Shown piece after piece: positions 11,769 through 23,396 of a stretch of 59,256 nt of DNA (position 1 is the first letter of the stretch; each line of letters starts with the position of its first letter). The DNA is from Gnomoniopsis sp. IMI 355080 (lineage: Eukaryota; Ascomycota; Sordariomycetes; Diaporthales; Gnomoniaceae). The stretch covers positions 1 through 59,256 of the forward strand of contig JAPEVC010000218.1 of NCBI GenBank assembly GCA_027946555.1, written 5' to 3'. Made by a program: the position numbers and the translations under genes. Below the pieces are notes generated by a model. The model did not search any database and was not told the origin of the DNA. It saw only the letters and a program-made list of their open reading frames with translations.

Positions 11769-12466
11769 CGTGGCGATTCGCGTCTGAATTACATGCTTGA
11801 CAAAGATGATGGTAGTAAATCGAGTTGCAGCGGTATATTCGGCCGGCAGCGCAGCAGACGCGTCGTGCTTAAATTGAAGCGCGTCAAGGAAACCAGGGCT
11901 CTACGGAGGCTGGATACATTACATATATGTACCCTAACCCTTAGCTTTTGACATCAAATCCCGCTCCCCCCCCCCCAAGCCCAGCCAACCAACACCCAAA
12001 TCTAGGAGGGCGACAAAAGAAATGAGACGTCAACTGCCTCCCAAGTCGATTGGATGTTCTCTAAATGTTTCACATTTCTCACGGCAACAGAACATGTAGA
12101 CGCCTTTACCTTTCCTTTTTCTCCCCTGTTGAAGCCTTTGTTCATCAGAATGCGAATTAGCGATCAAAACTTCTGGCTTCTTTTTATCTGCAGCAAAATT
12201 ATCGATTTCAAGTAATACCAATCATTCCCTGTGACACTTGTTATATTAAATAGACAGTTAATCGTAAGATTGAGAGACCGACCCCAGCTTAACGTAACTG
12301 AGAGTACCAGTGACTCATAAATTTATTTATTTGCATCGAAATCTAAGTATATACTGTGTAACATCCTGCTAGAATTTTTGCAGCAAGACATGCTTGGTAA
12401 TATGTCCAAGTTGAAGTGGGAAAATAGAAGTAGGTATCCTGGACCAGAATGTGCGCCGAGTCTGAA
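11769..12466. other. intergenic region
   Basis: Promoter side of the AT-hook gene and the 3' side of the GH43 gene. It contains a C run near 11966-11977 and AT-rich DNA at 12180-12360. No further gene seen. Confidence 0.5.
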
Positions 12467-13585
12467 TCACACCAGAACAGGCCATCCAGTCGACCAGCTG
12501 ATAAGGTTCCATCCGAACTGATAGTCTGCATCAGAGATGCCAATAGTAGTATCCGCTGTCGGGTTCCATTAGTGACTGAAGCGTTCACAAGAGGAATCTC
12601 GTGGGGGAGGACTCACCATAGTGATAGTACATCACCGCCCCTCCCTGAGTTGAATCGACCAGAATGCCTTGTCCACCTGCTCCATAGACAGTACCGTGGC
12701 TAGCAAGAACCACGGTCCCGCCGCCCTCCGTGCAGCTCTTGCCACTTGCATCCACGAAGCCTCCAGTGGCGCTTTGGCTTCGGCAGACATGGACTGTATA
12801 CTCATCGCCAGCCGCCGGCTTATCCGTGTTATAGCCGCAGCAGGCGCCCGACGAAAAGAAGAGGTAATAGTAAGGGCTTCGGTAGTACATGAAGCTGCCT
12901 TCCACGGCGTGGGAGCCTGAAGAGTTGTAGGCGATCTGATAGGCGGCAGATGCGGCCTTGGTACCGGCGCTGTTCATCGGAACTTGATAGATGTCGCCGT
13001 AAAAAGACCCCATGTTCATGTAGTACGAGCCATCGACTTCGATCAGTGCCGGGTCAATTGCGTTATAGGATTTGCCGCTCGAAGAGGAGATGCCCGTTGA
13101 GCCATGGTCGGTCCAGCTTCCGTATTCCATTGTGGTGGATGTGGCATAGCCAATAGCAGAGGCTTGAGAACCAAAGACCGAGACTGCATAGTACATCACA
13201 TATGTATCTCCTATCAGACGTACATCTGGTGCCTTGGAAGCGTTAGTTGAGGTGGGATCATGACAGATGCCTTTCTATACACACATGAAAGCAGGCGGAA
13301 GTTTCGACTCACCCAGAGATCAGTGTTGCCAGTGAGATCAATACTAGATCCAGACGGAAGAGCGGCTCCCTGGTACACCCAGGGACCTGTGATGGCATCA
13401 GCCGTCCAGATGCCAATCTCACTGCCAGTGTTGAAACGAAAGTAGGTTCCGTCGGATCTCTTCACCATGCAAGGGTCGTGAGCCCAGCAATCGCCTGAGC
13501 AGGCGCCCGGATTAGGGTAAGCATTGACGCTGGATAGACCTGCAAAGCCAATCGTGAGGAGGCTGATGAGACCGGAGAAAAACAT
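12467..13585 (-). CDS. secreted arabinan endo-1,5-alpha-L-arabinosidase, GH43
   Basis: Three exons (13585-13313, 13232-12617, 12555-12467) give 325 residues, the usual length of fungal endo-arabinanases. Residues 1-22 form a signal peptide ending before YPNPGACSG, so the enzyme is secreted and cuts the arabinan side chains of pectin. The three catalytic acids of the five-bladed propeller are visible: general-base Asp37 in AHDPC, Asp151 in YNAIDPALIE and the acid Glu202 in SHAVEGSFMYY. The last short exon restores the family C-terminus DADYQFGWNLISWSTGWPV, which would be lost by reading through the 61-base intron with donor GTGAGT. The first intron has a CTAACG branch site. Expression is probably induced by plant cell-wall sugars, but no regulator site was identified. 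Confidence 0.93.
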
Positions 13586-15112
13586 GGCGGAGACTTTTAA
13601 AGAATGAAAAGAGGGTCAAGTAAGGAAAGAGGAAGACCATGCGTTGACGTGTAGATCACGCTGATCGTTCCAACTTCACGAACATGTAAATATGGGAATT
13701 AAGAGCATTTATATTTCAACCAACGACGAGAGGGGCTGAAACTTTCAGGAGAGCTGATGGCAGGGATTATTGTGTTGAAACAAAACAAATACTCCGTTCT
13801 CACGGCCGCCGACCCAAATGGGAAGGAAATACGGGCCCTCGCTTGGAAAACATCGGCCGACACCTAGATGAAGGGGCAGCTGTATCTTGGCTCGACGATG
13901 CTGCTGGTGCGGATATGTAAACTCGCTTCCAGAGAATCCGAAGATATCCACTTACGAGCATCTCGAACCCTAATGAAGAAGCTGAAAAACCTTAATATAG
14001 TCTAAAAGTCAAACCCATTTGGGAAAGGGAAGATGAAAACTGCTACACAATAACTCGTCCGAAGACTTGCAGCGTGCTCACGAGGGAGCCGGATGCTATC
14101 CCTACCTATGCTGGGTTGCGAGCCCTCCTTGTTTATGTGGCTTGTCAGTTGTGAACGGAGTTTATACTTACCACAAATAGGACGGAGGAGAACTTGAGCC
14201 CAGGAGAGTGTTCTTCCGATGTCCCCACTGCCCAGCCTCGACCCCTGGCTCAATCCCCCCACATTGTCTTTATGCTTATGTTCTAGACTTTATGATTGTC
14301 GAGTATTCTTCCTACCGCAGAGCTTCGCAATCAGGATTTCTCAGCATCTCGCAACCTAGCTGCCTAGGAGCTGCACTGTCTGCCTCGCTAGACCATAATA
14401 TCACACCCAGATTGCAACTCGAGCTATAGGTCCACGAAGACTCATTATGTGGTCCAGGCCCATATTTTCGTTATACAACACGTGCTATTGCACCAATTGG
14501 TTCTATGCTCTCCGCAAAAATACGAGTAGACTCACATGTTCTGGGTGAGACACTTTATTAGTGAGCGCCGTGGACCTTTGATGAAGTATTCGAAGATTAC
14601 TGATAAGGTAGACCAGCATTGTCCCTCTGAAAAGCATTTGCGCTAGACAAAGCTACTGCTGCTGAAACTCTGACAAGTGGAACGGCGTTGTCAGCGCAAG
14701 ACTCGACTTGACCTGCTTAATATGGCAATAAAGAGTCTACAAGGCTTGCAGGGTAATCTTGCACAACGGTTGTTCTGAACCATGACGGCGGGCTGCAGTT
14801 GGCAAAAGCAGGGAATATGCGTCCCGACTTCCAGAAGCTGGCGAGCCGGTCCGCCTGGGACGATCCGGGAACCAAATCTCGAAGTCAGAGACTCATTGGA
14901 CGAAGACGTGGTGCACCTATGACGGGCATATCCCAGGATGGCTCATTCGGGGTGCGATTCAAGCAAGGGTCATGTGTGACGTCCAAGGGTGTGCCTCATA
15001 CCCTGGATGCTACGTACGTTATCAGAAGCCTGTTTTTTGCAGACAGGACGATTTTATCTGTCCAGCTCCCAACCACTGCAGACGCCCAAATCCTCTGTAG
15101 AAGACCATCTTC
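13586..15112. other. divergent intergenic region, 1.5 kb
   Basis: Separates the GH43 gene (-) from the Arg-rich protein gene (+), so both promoters lie here. I saw no protein-like exon with good splice signals. A plus-strand frame reaching 15116 has no ATG context or motif to support it. Confidence 0.45.
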
Positions 15113-15817
15113 ATGATGGGGGGCTCCGAGAGCTCCCGACGCCGTCCAGCACGCCGGGACCGAGACCGAGACGAGGAGCAGGAAAAGCCAAGGGACAGAG
15201 ACTCGTCCCGCGACTCAGAAGACAGAGATAGGCGGAAGAAAAGCGATCCCCGCGAGGCGCGCCGCTCGCGGGCCCGGCCTGCACCTTCGCGGCGTTCAAC
15301 ATACAATGATGCCAATGGCTCGGACGAATATTTTGAAGAACACGACGACGACCACGACAGCAAACGCGATCACGACCGCGACCGCGACCGCGACCGTCGC
15401 TCGCGTACATCGGACAAGGGCAGACCAAAAAGTCGACGGCCACGCAGCGAGAGCAGATCCACCTCTCGCACACGATCCCGTCCGCGCTCCCGGACACGCG
15501 ATAGGAAGCGGAGCGCAAGTCGAGATCGACCCTTGACGGAGGAGGAGCTGAAAAGCAGACGGAATAAGGCTATCAAAGCTGCGTTGACGGCGGCGGCGTT
15601 TGAGGTCTTCCGTCAGAAAAGTCGCCCTGGAGAGTGGATGGGACAGAAAGGAGTTCGCGTCGCCACGGCAGCCATATCTGCCGGTCTGATTGATGCTGGA
15701 CTGGATAAGAACCCTGGCATAGCAGGCGGTGCTATGGGGAGACTGATGACGTCTACGCTTGGTGGAATGGTCGTGGACAAGATTGCGAATGGTGGTAGTA
15801 CAGGTAGGAAGCGGTAG
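15113..15817 (+). CDS. Arg/Asp/Ser-rich protein with conserved fungal C-terminal domain
   Basis: Single exon of 234 residues. Residues 1-140 are dominated by Arg, Asp and Ser, with DRDRDRDR and RSR runs like those of RS-domain RNA-processing proteins. The C-terminal 90 residues are of ordinary composition: KAIKAALTAAAFEVFRQK, then PGEWMGQKGVRVATAAISAG and a Gly-rich helix pair. That combination resembles the C-terminal domain shared by many Arg-rich fungal proteins of unknown function (PGxWxGxKGxRxLTAA pattern, from general knowledge). Two ATGs at 15113 and 15116 are equivalent starts. Nuclear or RNA-related activity is a guess from composition only. An upstream exon cannot be excluded. Confidence 0.7.
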   Translation: MMGGSESSRRRPARRDRDRDEEQEKPRDRDSSRDSEDRDRRKKSDPREARRSRARPAPSRRSTYNDANGSDEYFEEHDDDHDSKRDHDRDRDRDRRSRTSDKGRPKSRRPRSESRSTSRTRSRPRSRTRDRKRSASRDRPLTEEELKSRRNKAIKAALTAAAFEVFRQKSRPGEWMGQKGVRVATAAISAGLIDAGLDKNPGIAGGAMGRLMTSTLGGMVVDKIANGGSTGRKR

Positions 15818-17117
15818 TACCGAGAGCGTGTGCGAGTGTGCGAGGGAACACTGCGAGGAAGAAGTTACGGTATTGATCTCGGACAGCGAAGTTGGGACAG
15901 GAGAAGTTCCTCTAAGCATGACGATTTTACGAATATACGAGAGCGCACAGGGACCTCGAGGATATGCTTCCGAAAAAGAGGTTTCTATGGCGGGCAATTA
16001 TACAAGAATAACTTTTTACTTCAACTCAGCCGAGCCAAAACAAGGTTTCCAGTGGTCCTAGCACTGACAGGACAGGAACCAGTCGCAAACCCGCATGCTT
16101 TAGTTACCTAGGTAAATACTCGTGCCGGTAAGGTGGCTTGCTGATTGGAAGCTGAGACTTGAAATCCAGATTGGCGGGCGGTGTCCAGGTCGTCACATGA
16201 ATGCTTCCAAACCCTGCCAGGACTGTAATGAGGGCAAGACATTGGAAAACTCAGACTTTCACAGTCATTCAGCCTCCAACTGTCAGAGCCCCCTCCCTTT
16301 TTTTTCTTTTCTACACATTGGTTCAAAGTGCGATCGCTTGGTGCTCTGTCATCCAGGTATTGGGCACTGCTAAAGGTGTTGATCAATGGTGCCGCACACC
16401 AAAATCCTCAGCCACCTTTATCGAAGAAAAGATGATTTGTCGGAATAATTAACCTGGAACTTATTCATCAATGCGCTTAAGTGGCGAACGCTGCTGTACT
16501 CCAGTCGGCAGAGCTCATCATTGCACAACAACCTGCCTATTAACATGGATGAAGACGATTTTGTAATGAGTAGAGTATTGGCAAAGTCACCAATTAGAAG
16601 GCTAGCGGGCCGCGGCGACTAGACGTTGGAAATACATGTTCTATTTGATAAAACATCGTGTTCATAACGTTGGTCAGCAACGGCAACAGTCACCTTCGCA
16701 GCTACTAGGTGAGCATTGGTTTATATAATTCCAGACTTGCTGCGGTATACATGCACTTATCCTCGAAAGTGAAACCGACAAGCAAATTACAGAGGGTTCC
16801 AGGCTGGTAGTGTTGCAGGATCTGGCGACGGCAACCAGCGAACCTTGGACAGAATCGCGAATCGAGGCTAGTAGACATACCTCCAATCCGGTACTGACAT
16901 CGATTGGTTTTCCAGTGCCTCTCCCCAAGCACTAGATAAGTGCTGGAGAGATACGACACCAAATCAGCACGTTGACGGTCGCGTGTCCTGACACAAGTTG
17001 CATTCCAGGTTCTCTCCTTCCCACACCCTCAGCGTCCCAGCCACTCGCTTCTCCCGTGCAGCTGGGAATTTATTCGACATTATTCTATATTGGGAAGCAG
17101 TACATGAAGCAGAAGTC
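15818..17117. other. convergent intergenic region, 1.3 kb
   Basis: Lies between the 3' ends of the Arg-rich gene (+) and the receptor gene (-). A perfect 12-base palindrome, TTACCTAGGTAA, sits at 16104-16115. No gene could be supported. Confidence 0.45.
16104..16115. repeat. palindromic intergenic motif TTACCTAGGTAA
   Basis: Perfect 12-base palindrome containing the core TACCTAGGTA that recurs at 20455, 27988, 32405 and 52211 in this window, always outside coding exons. Confidence 0.6.
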
Positions 17118-18574
17118 TCAAACAATTTCCTCAGTATCGTGAGACATAGTCTTCCTGGAAGCACCCTCGAAACTTCCTGTTCCCCTTTGGGTTTCCAGTA
17201 CACAATAAGGATCTAGGCTGAGAATAGAATCAAGATTTTCCTTCTCGTTGCTCTGCTTCTTGAACATACTCCTTGTCTCCACCAAGGACAGCATCTTTTT
17301 ACCAATGGATAATGTAGTCGAGTGCAAGTACAATTTCGTCTTCCTGAAGAACTGTGGCAGCGCACTCGCACAAGACACCATGATGGCGATGCTCATTTCA
17401 ATGGCGCTGTTAAGAGCACCCGTCAGCATAAGCGGACTAAATTAAAGCAAGGAAGACCTATGGAAATACTGACCTAACCTCAGTGTCAACTGCGTGATCC
17501 CAGAAGGTGTCGGTGCTGTGATAGCGAATGACAAACACTATGAGACGTGCTAGGCTCGCTCCGCATGCACTGGATACGACCAAGCGTTAGCTTGTCACCA
17601 GTCCTGCGAGTGCTCCAGGTATTTGAGACTCAACTTACATGATACCAGCCCCAAACACAAACAACAAGCCGATCTTGCGCGTGCGAGGAAGCTGTAATTT
17701 CTTCAAGAGCGGCATTGGCAGTAAGAGGATCCAGATATCCGTTACGAGATTAAACGTTGACTGGGCCAGTTGGATCGACCCACCCGAGGCTTTGCAAAAT
17801 GTAGATGTACCTCCTGATATGCCGACGCATTTGACGACGGTGTTTATTCCAATTCCTATAATGATGGTGTGGAAGAGAGCCATGAGGACCAGTCCAACGT
17901 GGATACTGATCCGTAAGGGCCGGTCGATCTTGAACAGCCGAAGATATATAAGGAGGATGGAAACCTTGGCGAACAAGATTGTGAATGGGAAGATGATGGC
18001 GCTTGAGGACATGATCTGGTAGAAGCCAACATCAGCAATGACGCGACTTGATTGAGGCGATACAAGACTGACCCTAATGTTTTTGTCCACCAAGACCCAC
18101 GACACAGGTATGTCCCACATATGTCTCCCAAAACCGTAATTGGTTGCTGAGAAGTTGTTCAGCGATCAGAGCAGTATCAGAACTTGAGCGTGGCACATAC
18201 ATTCGATGATCATAACCATATGTACCACCGATCCAAGCTACGAGCGTCAGCATTATTCCATCGTTGGCACTCCCAAAAATTGAATACTCACAGCAGCAAT
18301 AATGCAAGTATCTGTACAATCTCAGCATTAGGCCTCTCAGCTACGCAATCAGAAATTGAGACTTACAATCACCCAAGACCCAACTCTTTGTCCACTTCAG
18401 ACTTACGAAGACTCGAAGAGCTACAGTGAGAAGCATAAGAGCAGTAAAAGATGCTTCTACAGCTATGAGCTCAGGACCAAGGGAAGGGGGATCGACAAAA
18501 TTGGACGTCTGTCCGGCCGGCGGTTGTTCAACAGGATAATAATCCAGTGGATTTCCAGATCTCTTAGGAGACAT
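17118..18574 (-). CDS. Pth11-like / fungal rhodopsin-domain seven-TM protein
   Basis: Seven exons: 18574-18367, 18311-18292, 18237-18201, 18146-18073, 18015-17639, 17569-17474, 17406-17118; 366 residues. It belongs to the large mould family of integral membrane proteins related to the Pth11 receptor, which act at the cell surface in sensing; no ligand is known. TM1 is about residues 36-59. The second exon is only 20 bases and the third only 37. Together they supply TM2, and the fourth exon gives the family motif NYGFGRHMWDIP. Later helices are IIFPFTILFAKVSILLIYL, HVGLVLMALFHTIIIGIGI and STFNLVTDIWILLLP, and the last is VSAIEMSIAIMVSCASALP. Every junction keeps phase and has a GTRNGT donor. 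The 57-base intron 18072-18016 is in frame and stop-free, so retention is possible. A short Ser/Lys-rich cytosolic tail ends the protein. Confidence 0.85.
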
Positions 18575-19131
18575 TTTGACTGGCAAATCTGAGAGCCGTA
18601 AAAGGATTGCACAGTGATTCTAAATTAGCGAGGCTCGAAATTACTTAGGAAGGCAGGGCAGCTACAAATGTAGACTTGCTAGAGAATTTGTTGTGCGAGA
18701 AATCGGATATCAGCTTTAATCGCACATCATAGAACCGACCGAGATAGTGACATGTGGGACGATATGAATTGGTCCCCTGGACTTGGGCCGAGAAGGGATT
18801 TTTATACCTAAGTACACTCCAACCTTACGATGCATAGATTTTTGTGGACTCAGTGGATACCGAAGTAACGGTATCCATCGAACTTCCTGTCATAGGCTTT
18901 CTGTGTTCTTGTTTAGATGTACGTCCACACTTGTTGCTGCGCCGCGAGCTGAAGTTGACCGGGATATCATGTACTGCATGCATGCAAGCGGCACAGCACC
19001 TCAGATTAGACCACAAAGCATATAAGCTTCAGTTGCAAAGTCGTCGAAACTCCCTTCCCTTTAGACTTCTTTCTGTACTGTCTCTCACAGCAGTGTCAGT
19101 TCAGCAGAACTAAAATTTAAACATCATCACC
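18575..19131. promoter_or_regulatory. divergent promoter between receptor and 3-beta-HSD genes
   Basis: 557 bases separate the two divergent start codons, so both promoters share this interval. The plus-strand side has TATAAG at 19021-19026 followed by an ATG-free pyrimidine-rich leader. The shared region suggests, but does not prove, joint regulation. Confidence 0.5.
19019..19026 (+). promoter_or_regulatory. candidate TATA box (CATATAAG)
   Basis: CATATAAG lies 106-113 bases upstream of the start codon at 19132. The intervening leader is rich in C and T, contains no ATG and ends AACATCATCACC before the start, a good fungal start context. Confidence 0.4.
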
Positions 19132-20253
19132 ATGCCGGGCTCCAATACCACTTCAACCCTCAGTCCCGTCCTTGTGACAGGCGGCTGCGGCTTTCTCGGC
19201 TCTCACTTGGTCGAAGGTCTCCTCGCCGAAGACGCAAGTTGTGAGGTCCACGTCGTTGACTTACATACTGAGCGTAACCGCGTTCCAGGAGTCACATACC
19301 ACGACTGCGACATCACGTCTTCTGCCGACGTTGACGCTGTCTTTCTGAAAACGAAGCCCAAGACTGTCTTCCACGTTGCATCTCCAGATCCGATTTTTCT
19401 CAATCCCTCACGTTTCCGCCGCGTGAACGTTGACGGCACCCATAATGTTCTCGTAGCCGCCAGAAAAACTGCACAGGCTTTCGTCTACACCTCATCATCC
19501 TCGGCCATTCACGACAATGTGAGCGAACTGGTCGATGCCGACGAAACGTACCCAGTCCTCCGGTACCCGGCACAGAAGCGAGTCTATACCCTGACTAAAG
19601 TCGAAGCCGAGGATGAGACCCTTGCGGCTAATCGCCAGAACGGAGACTCGTCTATGTTGACGGTGTCAATCCGCCCCGCCACAGCTTTCGGTGCCCGTGA
19701 TTGTGGCTTCCTCGGCAAAGTTATAGCTCAGGCCCGAGCTGGAAAAGCGAATGTACAGATTGGACCTGGGAAAAACTACTACGACGTTACCTACGTCTCT
19801 AATCTGGTGGACGCCCATCTTCTCGCCGCACACGCCCTCATCAATGCTTATGGAAAGGCTCCTTCATCTCCTGAAGCGCGTGTAGACGGTGAGGCCTTTA
19901 TTATCACAAACGACGAGCCAGTTTTATTTTGGGAGTTTCAGCGAGCTATTGCTGCATCTGTCGGTCGACCCGTCAAAGAGGAAGATATTAAAGTTGTTCC
20001 TCTCTGGGTTGTCATGCTGCTGGCATTAATAAGCGAGTGGACTACTTGGATCCTTTCTTTTGGGAAGAAGCAACCTGCGATCACCAGGGAAGCCGTCCAC
20101 TTGAGTACGATCAACCGTACACTTAAGTGCGAGAAGGCCAAGCGCGTCCTCGGCTACAAGCCAAAGGTGGGTGTCTATGAAGGGCTCGAGATAGCTGGAA
20201 AATGGTTCCTTCAGGAAGAGAAGAGGGCCCAAGAGGCCAAGAAGACTATTTGA
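19132..20253 (+). CDS. 3-beta-HSD family / sterol-4-alpha-carboxylate 3-dehydrogenase-like
   Basis: Intronless, 373 residues. It is an NAD(P)-dependent short-chain dehydrogenase of the 3-beta-hydroxysteroid dehydrogenase group, closest in layout to Erg26, which removes the C4 carboxyl of sterol intermediates in the endoplasmic reticulum. The Rossmann nucleotide loop is VTGGCGFLG (residues 15-23), the active site is YTLTK (Tyr152, Lys156), and the family motif YVSNLVDAHLLAAHAL lies near 221-236. A hydrophobic stretch at about 288-309 (VVPLWVVMLLALISEWTTWI) could hold the protein on the ER membrane. The last four residues are KKTI, a dilysine ER-retrieval signal. Moulds often carry several paralogues, so whether this is the ergosterol enzyme or a relative acting on another sterol-like substrate is open. 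Confidence 0.85.
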   Translation: MPGSNTTSTLSPVLVTGGCGFLGSHLVEGLLAEDASCEVHVVDLHTERNRVPGVTYHDCDITSSADVDAVFLKTKPKTVFHVASPDPIFLNPSRFRRVNVDGTHNVLVAARKTAQAFVYTSSSSAIHDNVSELVDADETYPVLRYPAQKRVYTLTKVEAEDETLAANRQNGDSSMLTVSIRPATAFGARDCGFLGKVIAQARAGKANVQIGPGKNYYDVTYVSNLVDAHLLAAHALINAYGKAPSSPEARVDGEAFIITNDEPVLFWEFQRAIAASVGRPVKEEDIKVVPLWVVMLLALISEWTTWILSFGKKQPAITREAVHLSTINRTLKCEKAKRVLGYKPKVGVYEGLEIAGKWFLQEEKRAQEAKKTI

Positions 20254-23200
20254 AAAGATGGTACGGAACAAAGATACGGACTTCGAAACGATTGCGGTCT
20301 CGACTTAGCGCTTCGAAGACAGATGCAGTGCAACTATACAAGTCCAACAACGAAATATCTCGGAAGTTACAGGTTTCTGTCGGCGGCCGGTTCCACTGAA
20401 AGCAAAGTTGGCGGGAAGGAACATGGCTTCGAAAGGTCCTTTGGGTGTAGTACCTACCTAGGTATGTATAAAGTGGACCGACCTGGGGAATCGTGACGAG
20501 ACCCATAGATATGCATGGACAGGTCTAGAAAGGGGCACAAAGCGGCTAGAGGTGCAATTGATTCGATAGTCTTGCTTCAACGTGGCATTGATGCTGACCC
20601 AAAAGCTTAATAGTCCAGCAGTTCTAGTCATGCTACGCGCGGCTACTCAGCCGCCAATCACGAGAATACACTTAAAACTCGGGTATAACGAAAATGAAAG
20701 AATCCATGTACCGTACATAGATAAACATAGACTATCCCTAGGAATTCGGCCCTGATCCGGCCACGAAATAGTCTAGCGCTGTGCAGCTATTCAGCATCCT
20801 GAGCCTTCCCTTTCAGCTGAGCCCTTACAGTACATAGTACTTGTACTGTACGGAATACTTGTGTTTTATCTTTGCGTGGAGATACGGGACCCTTTGTTTA
20901 GTACACCCCACCCACTCCCTTTTCGGGAATGGAGGAGTTTTTTTCACATTTATACTTCTTTGGGTTGAACATGCCCGCATCTACGACCCTGAATTTCTCA
21001 TGATCATCGTCAAAATTCCTGTCACTTATATCAAAGACACCACTAATGCTATCGTCACCCACGTGGCAGTAGACGTCTGTTACATAGTAAAGAAAACTCC
21101 TTCACAAGGTAGAGCTAAGCTTAATCGGGACATGCGATCCACTCAGAATCCACTTTGTACGATACAGTGTACGGCACAGGTTTTTGAGTACAGTACGGTG
21201 TATTGGGGCTTCGTACATAATACATATACGGGGCCATTCCTAGGGCTTTCAATTATAGAAATCGGAACACTGCACAATACATACAACCCGCGCAAGAGCG
21301 GTACGCCGTGCGCGTTCCCAAGGTGGTAGTCGCTTGGACGACGACCTCAACAACGAAGGCGGATGAGCCATATGCCCCTTATTGAACATCCAAGTTTTGG
21401 GTGGGTTCTCTTAGAGCATTACCTACCCAGGTAGCAGTGAAGTCTGGCTGGGCCAAGTCTCAGTCTCTCGTGTTGTTCTCAGATGACAAAGTCCTTCCTT
21501 CGGCCTGGGTGGCTCTAGCGGACAAGTCGGAGCATCAATTTATGTCTACTCACTTGATAGGAAGCAAAAGTCTCCTTGCTTCAATCTTTACATGTCTTCC
21601 TGCCAAATTTACATATCGCCGATGTTTGCTAAAAGATACCACGCGTGGAACAAGCAATATGCCACACTGACTCAGTTGCCAACGTCCCTGTAGTGGGGAC
21701 ACCTGCAGAATTGCCATGCCTCCACCCAAGGCGGTCCCATAGACCAACATCCAGATGTTTCTCTTTTTCTTTCAATTCACGATACTCTTACGCACTTAGA
21801 AATCTGCGGATGTGCTAATTGTCTTTAGACATGATGTTCTCCGAAATGATCGAGAAGTTCTAAGCAGACCGTCTTTTATGTTTGTAGATCTCCGGCCTAC
21901 ATATGGCCTATCCTAAGGTGGTTATATTTAGCCATGAGGTTGCAACTTGCGGAGTAAGTAACAGGACTAATAACCAAGGCCTTTCTACAAGGTATGCCAA
22001 AGTCCGAGCCTGAGTGGCATAACGCAGACTTGCTAAGACATCGATTCTGACTGCTGAAGGAGAAGCCTGACCAGCACTCCTCATTTACGCAAGAGGTCCA
22101 ATTTTGGGTTTACGCCAACGCATCTGATGACTTTGCTACCTGGATTTCAGGAAGAAGAAACGAAATGTGCCGTTTTTGCCGAGACAGGGGCCGAGTTCTG
22201 GACAGGCTTATTTGTTGGCAATCTGATGTTCGATATTATTCGTGATGCCGTGATGACTGTGGGTCGGGGGGCACAAAAAGTGCCAGCGCGTCAGGGAGAG
22301 CTGACCTGAACACATCGCGAATTGCCTATATTATCTATTCCGATATCCCGTGATATTCGCCTGAACTTGTATGTACCTGTGATGCCCGAGCGATGGCTGG
22401 GCGCGCTTGCTGCAGGAACACCACCGGACGATGAAGTCGCGGCGGTAGCCAGGGCAGAAGCGCCCATCAGTGCCTGAGGGCCTTTTGAGCGAGGTCCACG
22501 CAACTATGTCGGACAGGCGCTTGCTAAGATAGAGGCATGTGTCGTTCTGGCTGTCACTGTCCCGCGGTACGTGTTTATGAAAACGGTAGAAGAGGTCTCA
22601 GGTCAGCTTGTCTACCATGCTCACTGTTGACTCGTCATGGTAAATGCAGCTCAATATGCGGTGAAGTCAAGCTCTACTAGATGAGTCCTCCCCCTTCCCC
22701 TGCCAGCCTGTGGCCTATTCCTGACCCCTCAGCTTAGACATGTATAGGGACAAATAATGAATGCGAGGCCAGTCGATCAGATGAAAAGAAGGTGAAGCAT
22801 TTGTGTAGAGGTAAATACGAAGTATTTAAGAATGGCTATAACGGCAACTCTCACCTCCAACATCGATAATATCAAACGTCGTATACATAAACACAGGGCA
22901 GGGTGCTTTTTCGGCCAAGCATAGTAAGACAAATGGATCAAGACTTAGAGACAAATAACCATTTTCGTTATACATCGACGGTCACCGGCATATAAGCGCT
23001 ACATTAGACGGCAGCACTCAATCTACACGATTCCATGTATTCTTTGCGCACCCAGATCGGTGTTGTGGACAGGTGAAAGGGATTGGAAACTTTAAGTGGA
23101 TGTCGGTATGTACCTATCACATAGGTGTTTTACAGATACAATTCAATGAATTGCGCATAATAAACGTCGACATCATGAGAAATAGCAAAATCGAATCAAG

Positions 23201-23396
23201 ACACAGATTGTTTGCGTGATTAGGTATGTTGTATTTGCTTTGATGCCCAGCATCGTCTATACTGCCGAAGATATGCGGCATGGTCGTAAATGATAATCTG
23301 TGAAGTGGAGATGCACCTCCTCTAATTGCTTTATACAAGCCAGCTGAGCTGGCGAAATGATTGTTTTTTGTTCTTCTTTCCCGGCCGCATTTACAT
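20254..23396. other. gene-poor region, 3.1 kb
   Basis: Located between convergent 3' ends. Frames at 20841-21329 (+) and 22291-22503 (-) have neither ATG-led protein-like sequence nor matching exons, and I do not call them. The segment 20700-21250 is rich in GTAC-containing words (for example GTACATAGTACTTGTAC near 20831). The palindrome TACCTAGGTA is at 20455-20464 and a variant TACCCAGGTA at 21424-21433. Confidence 0.45.
20455..20464. repeat. palindromic intergenic motif TACCTAGGTA
   Basis: Perfect palindromic decamer, extended on the left by an extra TACC. It lies about 200 bases beyond the stop codon of the 3-beta-HSD gene. Confidence 0.6.

Noticed and set aside
20841..21329. 162-codon plus-strand frame after the 3-beta-HSD gene
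   Set aside because: It begins at a non-ATG codon, lies in GTAC-rich non-coding-like DNA and shows no motif or codon pattern of a real gene.
22291..22503. minus-strand frame rich in Ala/Ser/Gly
   Set aside because: No ATG at its start, no upstream exon with good splice sites, and too short to judge.
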